From: Massilia sp. HP4
Lineage (GTDB): Bacteria > Pseudomonadota > Gammaproteobacteria > Burkholderiales > Burkholderiaceae_D
Reading direction: 5' to 3'
Length of the DNA: 64,000 nucleotides
Assembly (NCBI RefSeq): GCF_005222695.1
Contig: NZ_STGG01000041.1
Coordinates: 372,001 to 436,000, forward strand
A program made the translations under genes and the position numbers. The number at the start of each line of letters is the position of its first letter. The stretch's first letter is position 1. Below are positions 1 to 8,710 of the stretch, in pieces. The notes below the pieces were generated by a model. That model did no database searches. It was not told the origin of the DNA and saw nothing but the letters and a program-made list of their open reading frames with translations.

Positions 1-24
1 GACCTCAACCCGATCGGAGAAGCC

Positions 25-810
25 ATGCTCGTCGTAACCTACAATGTCAACAGCATCAACAGCCGGCTGGACGCCCTCGTCCAGTACCTCGGCGAGCGCG
101 AGCCCGACGTGGTCTGCCTGCAGGAGCTGAAGGCGCCGCAGGAAAAGTTCCCGCTGCAGGCGATCCAGGACGCCGGCTACCACGCCCTGTGGCACGGCCA
201 GAAAAGCTGGAACGGCGTCGCGATCCTCACGCGCGAGCCGGCGCAGGAAGTGCAACGCGGCCTGCCGGGCGACGACACCGATGAGCAAAGCCGCTATATC
301 GAAGCGGTCTACAAGGGCATCCTGGTCGCGGGCCTGTACCTGCCGAACGGCAATCCGGCGCCCGGCCCCAAGTTCGACTACAAGCTGGCCTGGATGGAAC
401 GCCTGCGCCTGCGCGGCCTCGAGCTGCTGGCGCAAGGCATACCGGCCGTGCTGGCGGGCGACTTCAACGTCATCCCCACCGAGCGCGACGTCTACAAGCC
501 GGAGCGCTGGGTCGACGACGCCCTGTTCCGCCCCGAGACCCGCGCCGCCTTCGAGCGCCTGATCGACCAGGGCTGGCTCGATTCGCTGCGCGCCATCCAC
601 CCGGACGAGACGATCTATACCTTCTGGGATTACTTCCGCAACGCCTTCGGGCGCGACGCCGGCATCCGCATCGACCACCTGCTGCTCAGCCCCAAGCTGC
701 AGCCGGCGCTCAAGGATGCCGGGGTCGACAAATTCGTGCGCGGCCGAGAAAAGCCGAGCGACCATGCGCCGACCTGGGTCGAACTCGACCTGGCCAAGCT
801 CGCGCCATGA
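25..810 (+). CDS. xth: Exodeoxyribonuclease III
   Basis: 261 aa, full family length. This is a cytoplasmic Mg-dependent AP endonuclease and 3'-5' exonuclease of base excision repair (endonuclease/exonuclease/phosphatase fold). The family's active-site residues can be placed: N7 in YNVNS, E34 in LQELK, Y105 in LYLPNG, D146 and N148 in AGDFNV, D217-H218 in RIDH and D246-H247 in SDHAP. The ATG follows GGAGA at good spacing. It is the first gene in the window, so whether it is cotranscribed with something upstream cannot be seen. The family assignment is secure; which of the two common ExoIII subgroups (XthA or ExoA-like) it belongs to is not settled here. Confidence 0.95.
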   Translation: MLVVTYNVNSINSRLDALVQYLGEREPDVVCLQELKAPQEKFPLQAIQDAGYHALWHGQKSWNGVAILTREPAQEVQRGLPGDDTDEQSRYIEAVYKGILVAGLYLPNGNPAPGPKFDYKLAWMERLRLRGLELLAQGIPAVLAGDFNVIPTERDVYKPERWVDDALFRPETRAAFERLIDQGWLDSLRAIHPDETIYTFWDYFRNAFGRDAGIRIDHLLLSPKLQPALKDAGVDKFVRGREKPSDHAPTWVELDLAKLAP

Positions 811-868
811 GAACCATTCCCCGCGGCTGCGCATGACGCGCGCCGCACCCCCACCATAGGAGCACAAT

Positions 869-1444
869 ATGAAACGACTACTCATCGCCGCCGCCGTCCT
901 GGCCCTGCCCCTGGGCGCCCAGGCTGTTTCCATGCCGGGCTTTTGCGCGCGCGGCATCGGCAGCGCCGAAGCCAAGATCTGCCAGCATCCCGGCTCGGCC
1001 GAATCCGAAGGCCTGGTCTACGCCTTCTACCGGGCCGCGCTCGAGAAACTCGACGCCGGCGCCGGCAAGGACCTGCAGGAACAGCACACCAAGTGGTGGG
1101 ACGGCGTGAAGCAGTGCTCCGAAGCCAAGGACATGAACGGCTGCCTGAATAACGCCTACGGCAGCCGCATGCTGCAACTGCAGTCGGCCTACAAGATCGT
1201 CAAGACCACCGGCCCGGTCGCCTTCACCTGCAGCGACCGCAGCAAGATCAGCGCCACCTTCCTCGATACCACCCCGGCCTCGATGGTTGCGGTGCGCGAC
1301 AAGGAACACACGCTGCTGCGCGGCGAGAAGACCGCCAGCGGCATCGCCTATGGCAACCGCGGCGACGAGTTCAAGGAACACCAGGGCAAGGTCACCATCA
1401 AATGGGGCGCCAATGCCAAGGAACTGAGCTGCAAGAAGTCGTAA
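869..1444 (+). CDS. Periplasmic LprI-like plus MliC-like lysozyme-inhibitor fusion
   Basis: 191 aa. Residues 1-19 form a Sec signal peptide with no lipobox. The first half (about 27-110) has the LprI/DUF1311 pattern: paired cysteines at the start, then W..G...C.......CL..AY..R...L. The second half (about 117-191) looks like an MliC domain: FTCSD near its start, TASGIAY matching the S-G-x-x-Y motif, a Lys-rich stretch and a closing cysteine. Both families contain proteins that bind and inhibit host or competitor lysozymes, so a periplasmic cell-wall protection role is inferred. A good ribosome site (AGGAG) precedes the ATG. The domain match is by eye, and the MliC half is the better supported. 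Confidence 0.7.
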   Translation: MKRLLIAAAVLALPLGAQAVSMPGFCARGIGSAEAKICQHPGSAESEGLVYAFYRAALEKLDAGAGKDLQEQHTKWWDGVKQCSEAKDMNGCLNNAYGSRMLQLQSAYKIVKTTGPVAFTCSDRSKISATFLDTTPASMVAVRDKEHTLLRGEKTASGIAYGNRGDEFKEHQGKVTIKWGANAKELSCKKS

Positions 1445-1465
1445 GCCAAGCCTGACCCTGCCGCA

Positions 1466-1497
1466 ACGGGCGAACATGCGTTAAGCTGTTCGCCCGT
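1466..1497 (+). terminator. Hairpin between the lysozyme-inhibitor gene and lysE
   Basis: A perfect 10-bp inverted repeat (ACGGGCGAAC with GTTCGCCCGT) with a 12-nt loop starts about 20 nt after the upstream stop. It is followed by a moderately pyrimidine-rich run but no clean T tract, so it is either a weak terminator or part of the lysE leader. Confidence 0.5.
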
Positions 1498-1515
1498 GTC
1501 GTTCTCGTTCCCATC

Positions 1516-2142
1516 ATGCTCTCGCCCGAACAACTCTTCGGCTTTCTCGCCGCCGCCATCCTCATCACCCTCTCGCCGGGCCCCGACAACCTGATGGTGC
1601 TCAGCACCGGCATCGCCAAGGGCCGCCTGCGCGGCATCGCCTTCGGTCTCGGATGCGCGATGGGCTGCCTGAGCCACACCCTGCTGGCGGTGATCGGCGT
1701 CAGCGCGCTGATCGCGGCCTCGCCAACCGCCTTCACCGCGCTCAAGGTCGCGGGCGGCCTGTACCTGATCTGGATGGGATGGGGCGCGATCAGGAGCCGT
1801 GGCGGCGCGCGCGTGAGCGCGGCCGGCGCATCGGACGAAGCCGCGGGACGGCTGTTCGTCAAGGGACTGGTGGCCGCGGCCATCAATCCCAAGGTGGTGC
1901 TGTTCTTCTTGTCCTTCCTGCCGCAGTTCGTGGTCGCCACGCGAGGCGACGCCAACCTGCAGATCGGCCTGCTGGGCATCGTATTCACCCTGCAGGCGGC
2001 CGTGATCTTCGGCGCGCTCGGCTATTTTTCGGGAACGATCGGCCAGTGGCTGAACCGCACCCCCACGGCCGGCATGTGGCTGGACCGGATCGCGGGGGCG
2101 GTGTTCATCGGACTCGGATTGCGCCTGATCGTGGCGCGCTGA
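1516..2142 (+). CDS. LysE/RhtB-family amino acid exporter
   Basis: 208 aa inner-membrane protein with about six hydrophobic segments. It carries the family signature SPGPDN at residues 20-25 and the INPKVVLFFLSFLPQFV block in the fourth or fifth helix region. LysE/RhtB proteins export amino acids or derivatives (Lys, Arg, Thr, homoserine, Leu) using proton motive force; the substrate cannot be told from sequence. No Shine-Dalgarno is evident before the ATG, and the only upstream structure is the hairpin at 1466-1497, so translation may be weak or start differently. It ends 4 nt before the convergent GH31 gene. Confidence 0.88.
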   Translation: MLSPEQLFGFLAAAILITLSPGPDNLMVLSTGIAKGRLRGIAFGLGCAMGCLSHTLLAVIGVSALIAASPTAFTALKVAGGLYLIWMGWGAIRSRGGARVSAAGASDEAAGRLFVKGLVAAAINPKVVLFFLSFLPQFVVATRGDANLQIGLLGIVFTLQAAVIFGALGYFSGTIGQWLNRTPTAGMWLDRIAGAVFIGLGLRLIVAR

Positions 2143-2146
2143 CGTA

Positions 2147-4555
2147 TTACAGCGAGATCGCCACCTGCGCCGCCTGGCCCTTGCGGGCCGGGACCTGCAC
2201 TTCGAGCAGGTGCTGCTGGGCGTTGTAGGTGAAGGCTGCCTTGCGCCCGTCGACGATCACGGCGCGCGGCTTGGCCGTCACATTGTGGACCTTGAGTGCG
2301 AACGCCCGTTCCTTGGCCTGCATCGCCTTGCCGGTCTCGGTCTTGAAAGCGATCTCCAGCTGCTTGCCGGCGAATTTACTGTCGAAGCGCACGATCTCGT
2401 ATTTGCCCTGTTCATAGGCGCCCGCGGTCTCGCCGTCGTCGTCGTACAGCTTGCCGTTGGATGCGGCCACCGAGGCGTCGTGGTAATAGTGCAGGTCGAT
2501 CTCGCGGCCCGTGTAGTCGCGCGTGGTCTGCACCACCTTCGCCATCGGCACGAAGGCGCCGGCGCGCACATACACCGGGATATTGGCTTCGACCGGCTTC
2601 ACGGTCTCGAGGATGCCGCCCTTGTGCGCCTGGCCGGTATGGAAGTCGAACCACACGCTGCCCGTGTTCGGGAAATAGACTTCGGCGCGGGTGGCGCCCG
2701 GCTGCACGATCGGCGTCACCAAAAAGTCCGGGCCCCACAGATAGGTGGTGGCGCGCTCGGCCGGTTGGGCCGGGTCTGGCTCGACGAACATCAGGGGCCG
2801 CATCAGCGGCATGCCGGTCTGCTCGTTGTCGAAGGCGATCGTGTAGTTATACGGAAGCATCGCGTAGCGCAGCCACACCGCTTCGCGCGCCAGCACTTTC
2901 GTGCGCTCGGAGCGGAACACCGGCTCGGACGCCACCGCCTCTTGCGCATGCGGGCGGAAGATCGGCTGGAACACGCCATACTGCAGCCAGCGCACATACA
3001 GCTCGTCGTCCAGCACCGCGCCGGCGAAGCCACCGAGGTCGGAGTGCATATAGGCCAGGCCCTGCATGCCCATCTGCAGCGAGATCTCCATCTGCGACTG
3101 CAGGCCGCCCCAGCTGCGGGCGACGTCGCCCGACCAGGGGATCATGCCGAAGCGCTGCGAGCCCGAGTAGCCGGCGCGCATCAGGATGAAAGGACGCTCC
3201 GCCGGGAATTCCTTCTTGTAGCCTTCGAAGATCAGGCGCGCCCAGTCGTGGCCGTAGATATTGTGGACCTGGTCGGCCGAGCCGGTGGCATGCTGCAGGC
3301 TCGAAGGGTGCACCTCGGGCTCGCCCAGGTCGCCCCACCAGCCAGTGACGCCGCCCTTCTTGAGGTCGCGGTAGATGCTCCACCACCAGTCGCGCCCTTC
3401 CGGCTTGTAGATGTCGATCAGGCCCGTGTTCCCGAAATAGAAGTCGTAGGTGTAGGGCTTGCCCGTCTTGTCCGTGGCCAGCACTTTCTTTTCCACCGCC
3501 TCGTTCCAGCGGTTGGAGGTGGTCAGCACGAAGGGCTCGGTGACCACCATGGTCTTGACGCCCCTGGCCTTGAAGTCGGCCATCATCTTTTCGGCGTTGG
3601 GGAAGGTGTCGCGGTCCCAGGCCAGGTTGCCCATCGTGCCCTGCACCGTCTTGCCGAACCAGTACAGGTCGAGGATGACGGCGTCGAGCGGGATCTTCTC
3701 TTGCGCGAACTTGTCGACCACGGCGCGCGTCTCGGCCTCGGACTTGTAGCCGAAGCGGCTGGCGAAGTTGCCGAAGGCCCAGCGCGGCGGCAGCGGCTGG
3801 CGGCCGGTCAGGCCGGTGTAGCCGGCCATCAGGTGGTCCCAGCTGTCGCCGGCCACGACCTGGTAGGTCTTGCGCCCGCCGATCACCTCGTAGCGCAAGG
3901 TGCCGTCCTTGCGGCTGTCGAAATCGAGCCAGCCGATCTGCGGATTGTCGAAGTGGATCGCATACTTCCTGGACGACAGCGCCACCGGAATCGTGAAGTT
4001 GAGCAGCTCGGAGCGCTCGGCGTAGCCGTAGTGTGCCTTGTTATAGAGCTGGAAGCGGTGGCCGCGGCGGTTCATGCCGACCGCGCGCGCGCCGGCGCCG
4101 TATAGGGCCTCGCCGTCGTCGAGCGCGAATTCGATCGTGTCATGCCCGTCGGCGCGGCCGAAGCCGCGCTTCTCGGCCACCAGCGGCTTGCCCTTGTAGG
4201 CATAGCTGATGCGGAAAGGCCGCTTGTCGACGATGACGCTGATGCCGTTGTCGACCGCATAGGTGATTCGGCCGCCCTCGTCCTTGAGCGTTGCCGCCAC
4301 CTGCACCGGCGCCAGGATCACCGCATGCGAGGCCGGATCGAAGCGCTCGCCCTTGGGAATGAAGGTGGTCTCGACGATCGTGCTCGAATACGGCTTGATC
4401 AGGTAGCGGCCGTCGTTGGTCGCGATCTCGAGGGTATCCTGGTTGCGCGTCACGCCGGCCAGCTGGCGCTCGGCATTCTGGGCGGATGCCAGCGGGCTGG
4501 CGAGCGGGATGGCGGAAAGGCAGAGCGCCAGGCGGGCAATCGGTGCTTTGGTCAT
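2147..4555 (-). CDS. Secreted glycoside hydrolase family 31 (alpha-glucosidase-like)
   Basis: 802 aa. I place the start at the ATG at 4555 because it gives a clean signal peptide ending in SPLASAQ; an in-frame upstream ATG at 4630 would add a non-signal leader. Order: N-terminal beta-sandwich (about 30-220), TIM barrel (about 230-590), then C-terminal beta domains. The GH31 nucleophile motif appears as WWGDLGEPE and the acid/base region as WSGDVARSW. Family members release alpha-linked glucose or xylose from oligosaccharides by retaining hydrolysis; the exact substrate is not predictable. There is no sugar transporter or regulator next to it. It is transcribed after the Asp-box lipoprotein gene but separated from it by two hairpins. 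Confidence 0.88.
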   Translation of the reverse strand: MTKAPIARLALCLSAIPLASPLASAQNAERQLAGVTRNQDTLEIATNDGRYLIKPYSSTIVETTFIPKGERFDPASHAVILAPVQVAATLKDEGGRITYAVDNGISVIVDKRPFRISYAYKGKPLVAEKRGFGRADGHDTIEFALDDGEALYGAGARAVGMNRRGHRFQLYNKAHYGYAERSELLNFTIPVALSSRKYAIHFDNPQIGWLDFDSRKDGTLRYEVIGGRKTYQVVAGDSWDHLMAGYTGLTGRQPLPPRWAFGNFASRFGYKSEAETRAVVDKFAQEKIPLDAVILDLYWFGKTVQGTMGNLAWDRDTFPNAEKMMADFKARGVKTMVVTEPFVLTTSNRWNEAVEKKVLATDKTGKPYTYDFYFGNTGLIDIYKPEGRDWWWSIYRDLKKGGVTGWWGDLGEPEVHPSSLQHATGSADQVHNIYGHDWARLIFEGYKKEFPAERPFILMRAGYSGSQRFGMIPWSGDVARSWGGLQSQMEISLQMGMQGLAYMHSDLGGFAGAVLDDELYVRWLQYGVFQPIFRPHAQEAVASEPVFRSERTKVLAREAVWLRYAMLPYNYTIAFDNEQTGMPLMRPLMFVEPDPAQPAERATTYLWGPDFLVTPIVQPGATRAEVYFPNTGSVWFDFHTGQAHKGGILETVKPVEANIPVYVRAGAFVPMAKVVQTTRDYTGREIDLHYYHDASVAASNGKLYDDDGETAGAYEQGKYEIVRFDSKFAGKQLEIAFKTETGKAMQAKERAFALKVHNVTAKPRAVIVDGRKAAFTYNAQQHLLEVQVPARKGQAAQVAISL

Positions 4556-4634
4556 GTCTTCATTATCGTTGTGGTGGACGGCAGGCGAGAGCATGACAGA
4601 ATTCCACGCGATCAGACAGTCTTGACGCAAACTA

Positions 4635-4665
4635 AGAGCGTATCCCGGCAGGTGGGATACGCTCT
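4635..4665. repeat. Short palindromic repeat related to the element at 40501-40671
   Basis: A perfect 12-bp inverted repeat, AGAGCGTATCCC and GGGATACGCTCT, encloses a 7-nt loop. The stretch 4636-4656 matches the 21-nt arm of the larger element at 40501-40521 at 19 of 21 positions, so the two belong to one repeat family. It lies between the GH31 gene and the lipoprotein gene and could act as a transcription stop. Confidence 0.65.
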
Positions 4666-4668
4666 AAA

Positions 4669-4700
4669 CGCCCCGCCCTGCTGAAGGCAGGCGCGGGGCG
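4669..4700 (-). terminator. GC-rich hairpin after the Asp-box lipoprotein gene
   Basis: On the minus strand the segment folds as CGCCCCGCGCCTGCC paired with the GCAGGG/GCGGGGCG side, leaving one bulged base, 20 nt after the lipoprotein stop codon. A short GTTT follows. With the adjoining palindrome it probably ends that transcript. Confidence 0.55.
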
Positions 4701-4720
4701 CGTGAAGCCAATCTGAAGAA

Positions 4721-5944
4721 TCAGTTGGTGCCGAGCGTGAGCTGCATCAGTCGGCCCTGGCTGTCGGCGCGCTCGTTGGTCACCACGATGATGCGGCCAT
4801 CCGGATCCTGGGACAGCGCCGAGACCGACGGCGTGCTGTACTCGTCTTCCTGCTTGCTGTCGTAGCCCGGCACCAGCTTCGAGATATCGGTCCACGAGCT
4901 GCCCCCGTCCCGGGTCCAGGCCAGGTAAGGACGTCCGTGCATCTTGTCGAAGCCGCCGACCACGACGCTGCCCGGCTTGCCCTTGAGCGGCAGGAAGGCG
5001 CCGATATAGGGGTAGCCCTTGCCGCCCGAGAGCGGTTCGTGGATCACGAACTTGAAGCTGTTGCCATTGTCGGTACTGCGCAGCAGGCCGCCCTCGACGC
5101 CGACGAACACCATCTCGGTGCCCGGCACCGATTCGATGAACTGCACATTGCGGTTCTCCATCTCGGGCAGCGCGATCGGCAGCTTGTCTTCGCTGGCCAG
5201 GGCGCCGCCGTCCTTGGTCAAGCGGTAGGCTTCGACGAAGGCGAAGTCGAGCGGGCACTCGCCGCCGACCAGCACGCGGTCGCCGATCACGTGGAACTTG
5301 GTCGGATAGCACATCTGCGAATCCTTCGAGCCGCGGATCACCTGCCAGGTATTGCCCTTGTCGTTCGAGGTCAACAGGTTGTTGCCGGCGCCGGCATTGC
5401 TGTACAGGCGGTTGCCGGCCTGCTTGAGGTCCTGCATCGACAGCGTCTCGCAGAAGTACGGGTTGCAGGTCTTCAGGTCCTGGTCGCGTGGGATGAAGCT
5501 GGCGGTGTTGGCCACCAGCGTGCAGGTCGAGTGGCCGTTGCTGGCCTCGGGCGTATCGGCCCAGGGCTGCATCAGCCACATATCGCCGCCCACCATCTTC
5601 AGTTTCGGCGAGCGCTGGATGAAGTCGCCGATGGGGCCCATCGCGCAGGCGCCCAGGCCCACCGGGCTCCAGGTCGAACTGGCCGACAGCGGAAGCCGCG
5701 CGGTCAGGACGGCCGAACCTTCGGTTGCGCTATTGGCCAGCGACAGGTAGGCGCTGCCGTCGTTGAACACCACGCTGTCCATGACGCGGGTCGTGGAGGA
5801 CAGCGGCTCGAGCTTGGTGGCCACCGGTGGCGTCACCGCTGCCGGCGGCGGCGGCGCCGAGCGGTCATCGCCCGAGCCGCCGCAAGCGGCCAGCAGCAGC
5901 GCGCAGGCGGCGCCCATGGCGGTGAATGTGATGTGTCGTTGCAT
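4721..5944 (-). CDS. Asp-box (BNR-type) beta-propeller lipoprotein, copy A
   Basis: 407 aa. The start at 5944 gives a lipoprotein signal (LLLAACGGSGDD, lipidated Cys at about 21) followed by a Pro-rich linker. The mature protein carries several Asp boxes (S/T-x-D-x-G-x-T/S-W/F): SNDKGNTW, STDNGNSF and TRDGGSSW. These mark blades of a sialidase-like beta-propeller, but I see no sialidase catalytic Arg triad or Tyr/Glu pair, so enzymatic activity is not claimed. It is a close paralogue of the next gene, colinear along its length, so the pair arose by tandem duplication. Its promoter region carries the element at 5999-6051 shared with copy B. Function unknown; an envelope binding or scaffold role is the modest inference. 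Confidence 0.75.
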   Translation of the reverse strand: MQRHITFTAMGAACALLLAACGGSGDDRSAPPPPAAVTPPVATKLEPLSSTTRVMDSVVFNDGSAYLSLANSATEGSAVLTARLPLSASSTWSPVGLGACAMGPIGDFIQRSPKLKMVGGDMWLMQPWADTPEASNGHSTCTLVANTASFIPRDQDLKTCNPYFCETLSMQDLKQAGNRLYSNAGAGNNLLTSNDKGNTWQVIRGSKDSQMCYPTKFHVIGDRVLVGGECPLDFAFVEAYRLTKDGGALASEDKLPIALPEMENRNVQFIESVPGTEMVFVGVEGGLLRSTDNGNSFKFVIHEPLSGGKGYPYIGAFLPLKGKPGSVVVGGFDKMHGRPYLAWTRDGGSSWTDISKLVPGYDSKQEDEYSTPSVSALSQDPDGRIIVVTNERADSQGRLMQLTLGTN

Positions 5945-5998
5945 GCGTTTCCCCAGATATGATGAATGGCCGGCGACCGAGCCCGGTCCGAAGTGTGG

Positions 5999-6051
5999 AA
6001 TTCTAGGCAAGCCGTCCCTGTCGTTTGGGGGATTATTGTCGGCAGAATGTC
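5999..6051 (-). promoter_or_regulatory. Shared promoter element upstream of lipoprotein A
   Basis: Read on the minus strand: TTCTGCCGACAATAATCC at the distal end, 15 variable bases, then CGGCTTGCCTAGAATT, which contains a good -10 (TAGAAT). It lies 55 nt before the lipoprotein start. The same two blocks with the same 15-nt gap precede copy B at 7411-7463. The distal block sits where an activator or alternative -35 element would bind. Confidence 0.7.
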
Positions 6052-6128
6052 TTGAATATGTAGCGCCCCGTAGCTGCCGCATGGCGGCTACGGGGCGCGA
6101 ACTGCGGCTTGCCGGCGCGGGCCGGCGA

Positions 6129-7346
6129 TCAGTTGCCGAGGGTGAGCAGCATCAGCTTGCCCTGGGCGTCGCCCAGTTCGTTCATCGTCACCAGGATGCG
6201 GCCCTGCGGATCCTCGAAGATGCCGGTGATCGTGGTGACGGCGCCGCCCACCGGCGCCTTGCCATAGTTGGGCGCCGCCCTGGAGATGTCGATCCAGGTC
6301 GCGCCGCCATCCTTCGACCAGGCCAGGTAGGGGAACTGGGTCGCCTTGTCGAAGCCGCCGATGACCATGGTGTCGGGCTTGCCCTTGAGCGGCAGGAAGG
6401 ACTGGATGTACGGGTAGGTCTTGCCACCCGAGAGCGGTTCCTGGATCACGAACTTGAAGGTGACGCCATTGTCCTCGCTGCACAGCAGGCCGCCTTCGAC
6501 GCCGATGAACACGCGCTTGGTGTCGGGCACCGATTCGATAAACTGGACGTTGCGGTTTTCCAGCGCCGGCAGGTTCAGGGCCAGCTTGGCGTCGCTGGCC
6601 AGCGCGCTGCCGTCGGCGTTGAGCTGGTAGGCTTCGACGAAGGCCATGTCGAGCGGGCACTCGCCGCCCACCAGTACGCGGTCGCCGAGCAGGTGGAACT
6701 TGGTCGGCGTGCAGACCATCGAGGCCTTCTGGCCGCGGATCACCGACCAGGTATTGCCGCCGTTGGCCGAGGTGAACAGGTTCAGCCCCGCGCCCGGATT
6801 GCTGTACAGGCGCTGGCCATGCTGCTTGATATCCTGCATCGACAGGGTTTCGCAGAAACCGCCGGTGCACACCCGCAGGTCCTGGTCGCGCGGCATGAAG
6901 CTGCCGCTGCTCGCCACCAGGGTGCAGGCCGAGCTTTCATTCTTCGATTCCGGCAGGTCGGCCCACGGCTGCATCAGCCACATGTCCTGGCCCACCATCT
7001 TGAGCTTCGGCGCGCGCACGATGAAGTCGCCCTGCTTGCCCATGGCGCAGGCGCCCAGGCTGACTGGCGTCCAGCTCGAGGCGCGGGTGACCGGCAGCGC
7101 CGTCCTGAGCACGGCCGAACCCTCGGTCTTGCTGTTGGACAGGGACAGGTAGGCACTGCCGCCGAAGTAGGCGACGCTCTCCATGCCGCGCGCGGTGCTG
7201 GTCAGGAGTTCGAGCGTGCTGGCCACCGGCGGCGGCGTGCCCTGGCCCGGCGGCGGCGCCGGATCGTCCTTGTCCGAGCCGCCGCAGCCGGCCAGCAGCA
7301 GCGCGCAGCCCATGGCGATGGCGGTGGATTTGATGTGATGATGCAT
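6129..7346 (-). CDS. Asp-box (BNR-type) beta-propeller lipoprotein, copy B
   Basis: 405 aa paralogue of the gene at 4721-5944. It has a lipoprotein signal (LLLAGCGGSDKDD) and Asp boxes SANGGNTW, SEDNGVTF and SKDGGATW at the same places as copy A, with long identical stretches such as the SGGK-YPYI and LPLKGKP segments. Conserved paired cysteines (for example the ACAMG and CTL-CETLS segments) suggest disulfides in the periplasm or at the surface. Both copies face the same way, 184 nt apart, each with its own copy of the promoter element, so they are probably transcribed separately but controlled together. Function not recognised. Confidence 0.75.
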   Translation of the reverse strand: MHHHIKSTAIAMGCALLLAGCGGSDKDDPAPPPGQGTPPPVASTLELLTSTARGMESVAYFGGSAYLSLSNSKTEGSAVLRTALPVTRASSWTPVSLGACAMGKQGDFIVRAPKLKMVGQDMWLMQPWADLPESKNESSACTLVASSGSFMPRDQDLRVCTGGFCETLSMQDIKQHGQRLYSNPGAGLNLFTSANGGNTWSVIRGQKASMVCTPTKFHLLGDRVLVGGECPLDMAFVEAYQLNADGSALASDAKLALNLPALENRNVQFIESVPDTKRVFIGVEGGLLCSEDNGVTFKFVIQEPLSGGKTYPYIQSFLPLKGKPDTMVIGGFDKATQFPYLAWSKDGGATWIDISRAAPNYGKAPVGGAVTTITGIFEDPQGRILVTMNELGDAQGKLMLLTLGN

Positions 7347-7410
7347 GCGAAGTCCCCTGTCTTGAGATATGAGCCGGCGCGTGCCGGCGTATGGTCTTTA
7401 CGAGCAGGGA

Positions 7411-7463
7411 AATTCTAGGCAAGCCGACAACGGCATGTTCGGGATTATTGTCGGCAGAATGTC
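7411..7463 (-). promoter_or_regulatory. Shared promoter element upstream of lipoprotein B
   Basis: Second copy of the two-block element seen at 5999-6051. Block sequences are identical and the gap is again exactly 15 nt, while the gap sequence itself differs. It lies 65 nt before the start codon. The TAGAAT in the proximal block is the likely -10. Confidence 0.7.
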
Positions 7464-7504
7464 GCGAAACTGTAAGTATCGGCCACGCGGCGGTTCGGCG
7501 CAGC

Positions 7505-8503
7505 TCAGCGCAAGTATGGCACCACATTGCGCGCCACGCGCGCCGTCTCGGCATCGTCCAGCGGCAGGCGCAGGAAGGCTTCCCAGCCGCTTGCCGCCTC
7601 CATCCCGGCGCCGGGCGGCGCGTCGGAACCGTACAGCACCCGGTCGAGACCCAGCTGGCGCAGGCGCCGCACCAGGCGCCGCGCCTCGTCGGCCGGCAGG
7701 TCGGACTGCACCACGGCCGCCACGTCGAACCAGACCTGGCGCATGCGCGGATCCTGGCGCGCAGCCGCTTCGGCCAGCACCGCCAACGCCTCGCGCGCCG
7801 GCGTGTCGCCAAACCCCGGGCCGTTGCCGGCCAGGTGCGATACCTGCACCGGCACGTCGGGCGCGAACGGCAGCACCTGTTCCAGCAGCACGCGCGCCTG
7901 CTCGGCGCCATACGGCCGCCCGAGCGCGCGCGAGGCACGCATGTCCATCACGATCGCCATGCCGCGCGCATTGGCGGCGCGAAATACCTGGCGCAGGCGC
8001 TCCACGTGGCCGGGCTGGTCGAGCTGGACGTCGGAGGCGGCGAAATCGAGCTTGATGGCGCGCCCGAAACCGGGGCTGGTGGCGCAGCGCCCAAGCTCCA
8101 GCAGCGCATAGTCCTTCAGCGGATTGAAGCTGCACAAGGCCACCAGGCGCTGCGGATGGCGCGCGGCCTGGGCCGCGATCCAGTCGTTCTCGGCGCGCAC
8201 CCGCGCGTATTCGTGGTCGATGGTGCGCGCCGGCAGGCCATAGGCGTAGGCCGCCGACAGCACCGCCGCGCGCCGGATGCCGACCGCGTCCAGCTGCGCC
8301 ACCAGTTCGTCGGCGTCGATCGGCGCCAGCGCCATCGAGGACGACATCCAGGCCGCCGCCGCGGGGCTGAACAGGTGCTGGTGGTGATCGGCGGCCGGCG
8401 TCGGGCGTGCGGGGACGGCGCTGGCGGCGACAGGTGCGGCGCAGGCCGGGCCGGATGCCGCCACTGCGATGGCGGCGCAAAAAATGGCGGTCAAGCGCCT
8501 CAT
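7505..8503 (-). CDS. Exported amidohydrolase-2 family protein
   Basis: 332 aa. The ATG at 8503 has GAGG five bases upstream and opens a Sec signal peptide ending near PACAAP. The mature part is a metal-dependent amidohydrolase TIM barrel: DHHQHLF (the H-x-H metal motif), a central lysine/histidine region (IKLDF, QVSHLAG) and a C-terminal YGSDAPP carrying the metal-binding Asp. Amidohydro_2 members include decarboxylases and lactone hydrolases; export is unusual and the substrate is unknown. No transporter or partner enzyme is adjacent. It diverges from the aminotransferase at 8744. Confidence 0.8.
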   Translation of the reverse strand: MRRLTAIFCAAIAVAASGPACAAPVAASAVPARPTPAADHHQHLFSPAAAAWMSSSMALAPIDADELVAQLDAVGIRRAAVLSAAYAYGLPARTIDHEYARVRAENDWIAAQAARHPQRLVALCSFNPLKDYALLELGRCATSPGFGRAIKLDFAASDVQLDQPGHVERLRQVFRAANARGMAIVMDMRASRALGRPYGAEQARVLLEQVLPFAPDVPVQVSHLAGNGPGFGDTPAREALAVLAEAAARQDPRMRQVWFDVAAVVQSDLPADEARRLVRRLRQLGLDRVLYGSDAPPGAGMEAASGWEAFLRLPLDDAETARVARNVVPYLR

Positions 8504-8710
8504 GCGAACCTCGATGTCTGGAATCCCGGCCCATGTTAGCGCAATGCCACCACCCGCTGTCAAGGTTGTGGATTTCATTCCGATGGCATAGGATCGTCGG
8601 ATTTTGCGCCGGCCATGCGCGATCGGCTGCACCCTGATCGCGCTGGCGGCGCTGCCGCTGATGCGGCGCATGACGGCCGCGCACCACGCGCAGGCATGAG
8701 CGCCTTCTAG

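Noticed and set aside
4721..7346. The two Asp-box lipoproteins as sialidases
   Set aside because: Asp boxes alone mark a propeller fold; the catalytic Arg triad and Tyr/Glu pair of sialidases were not found.
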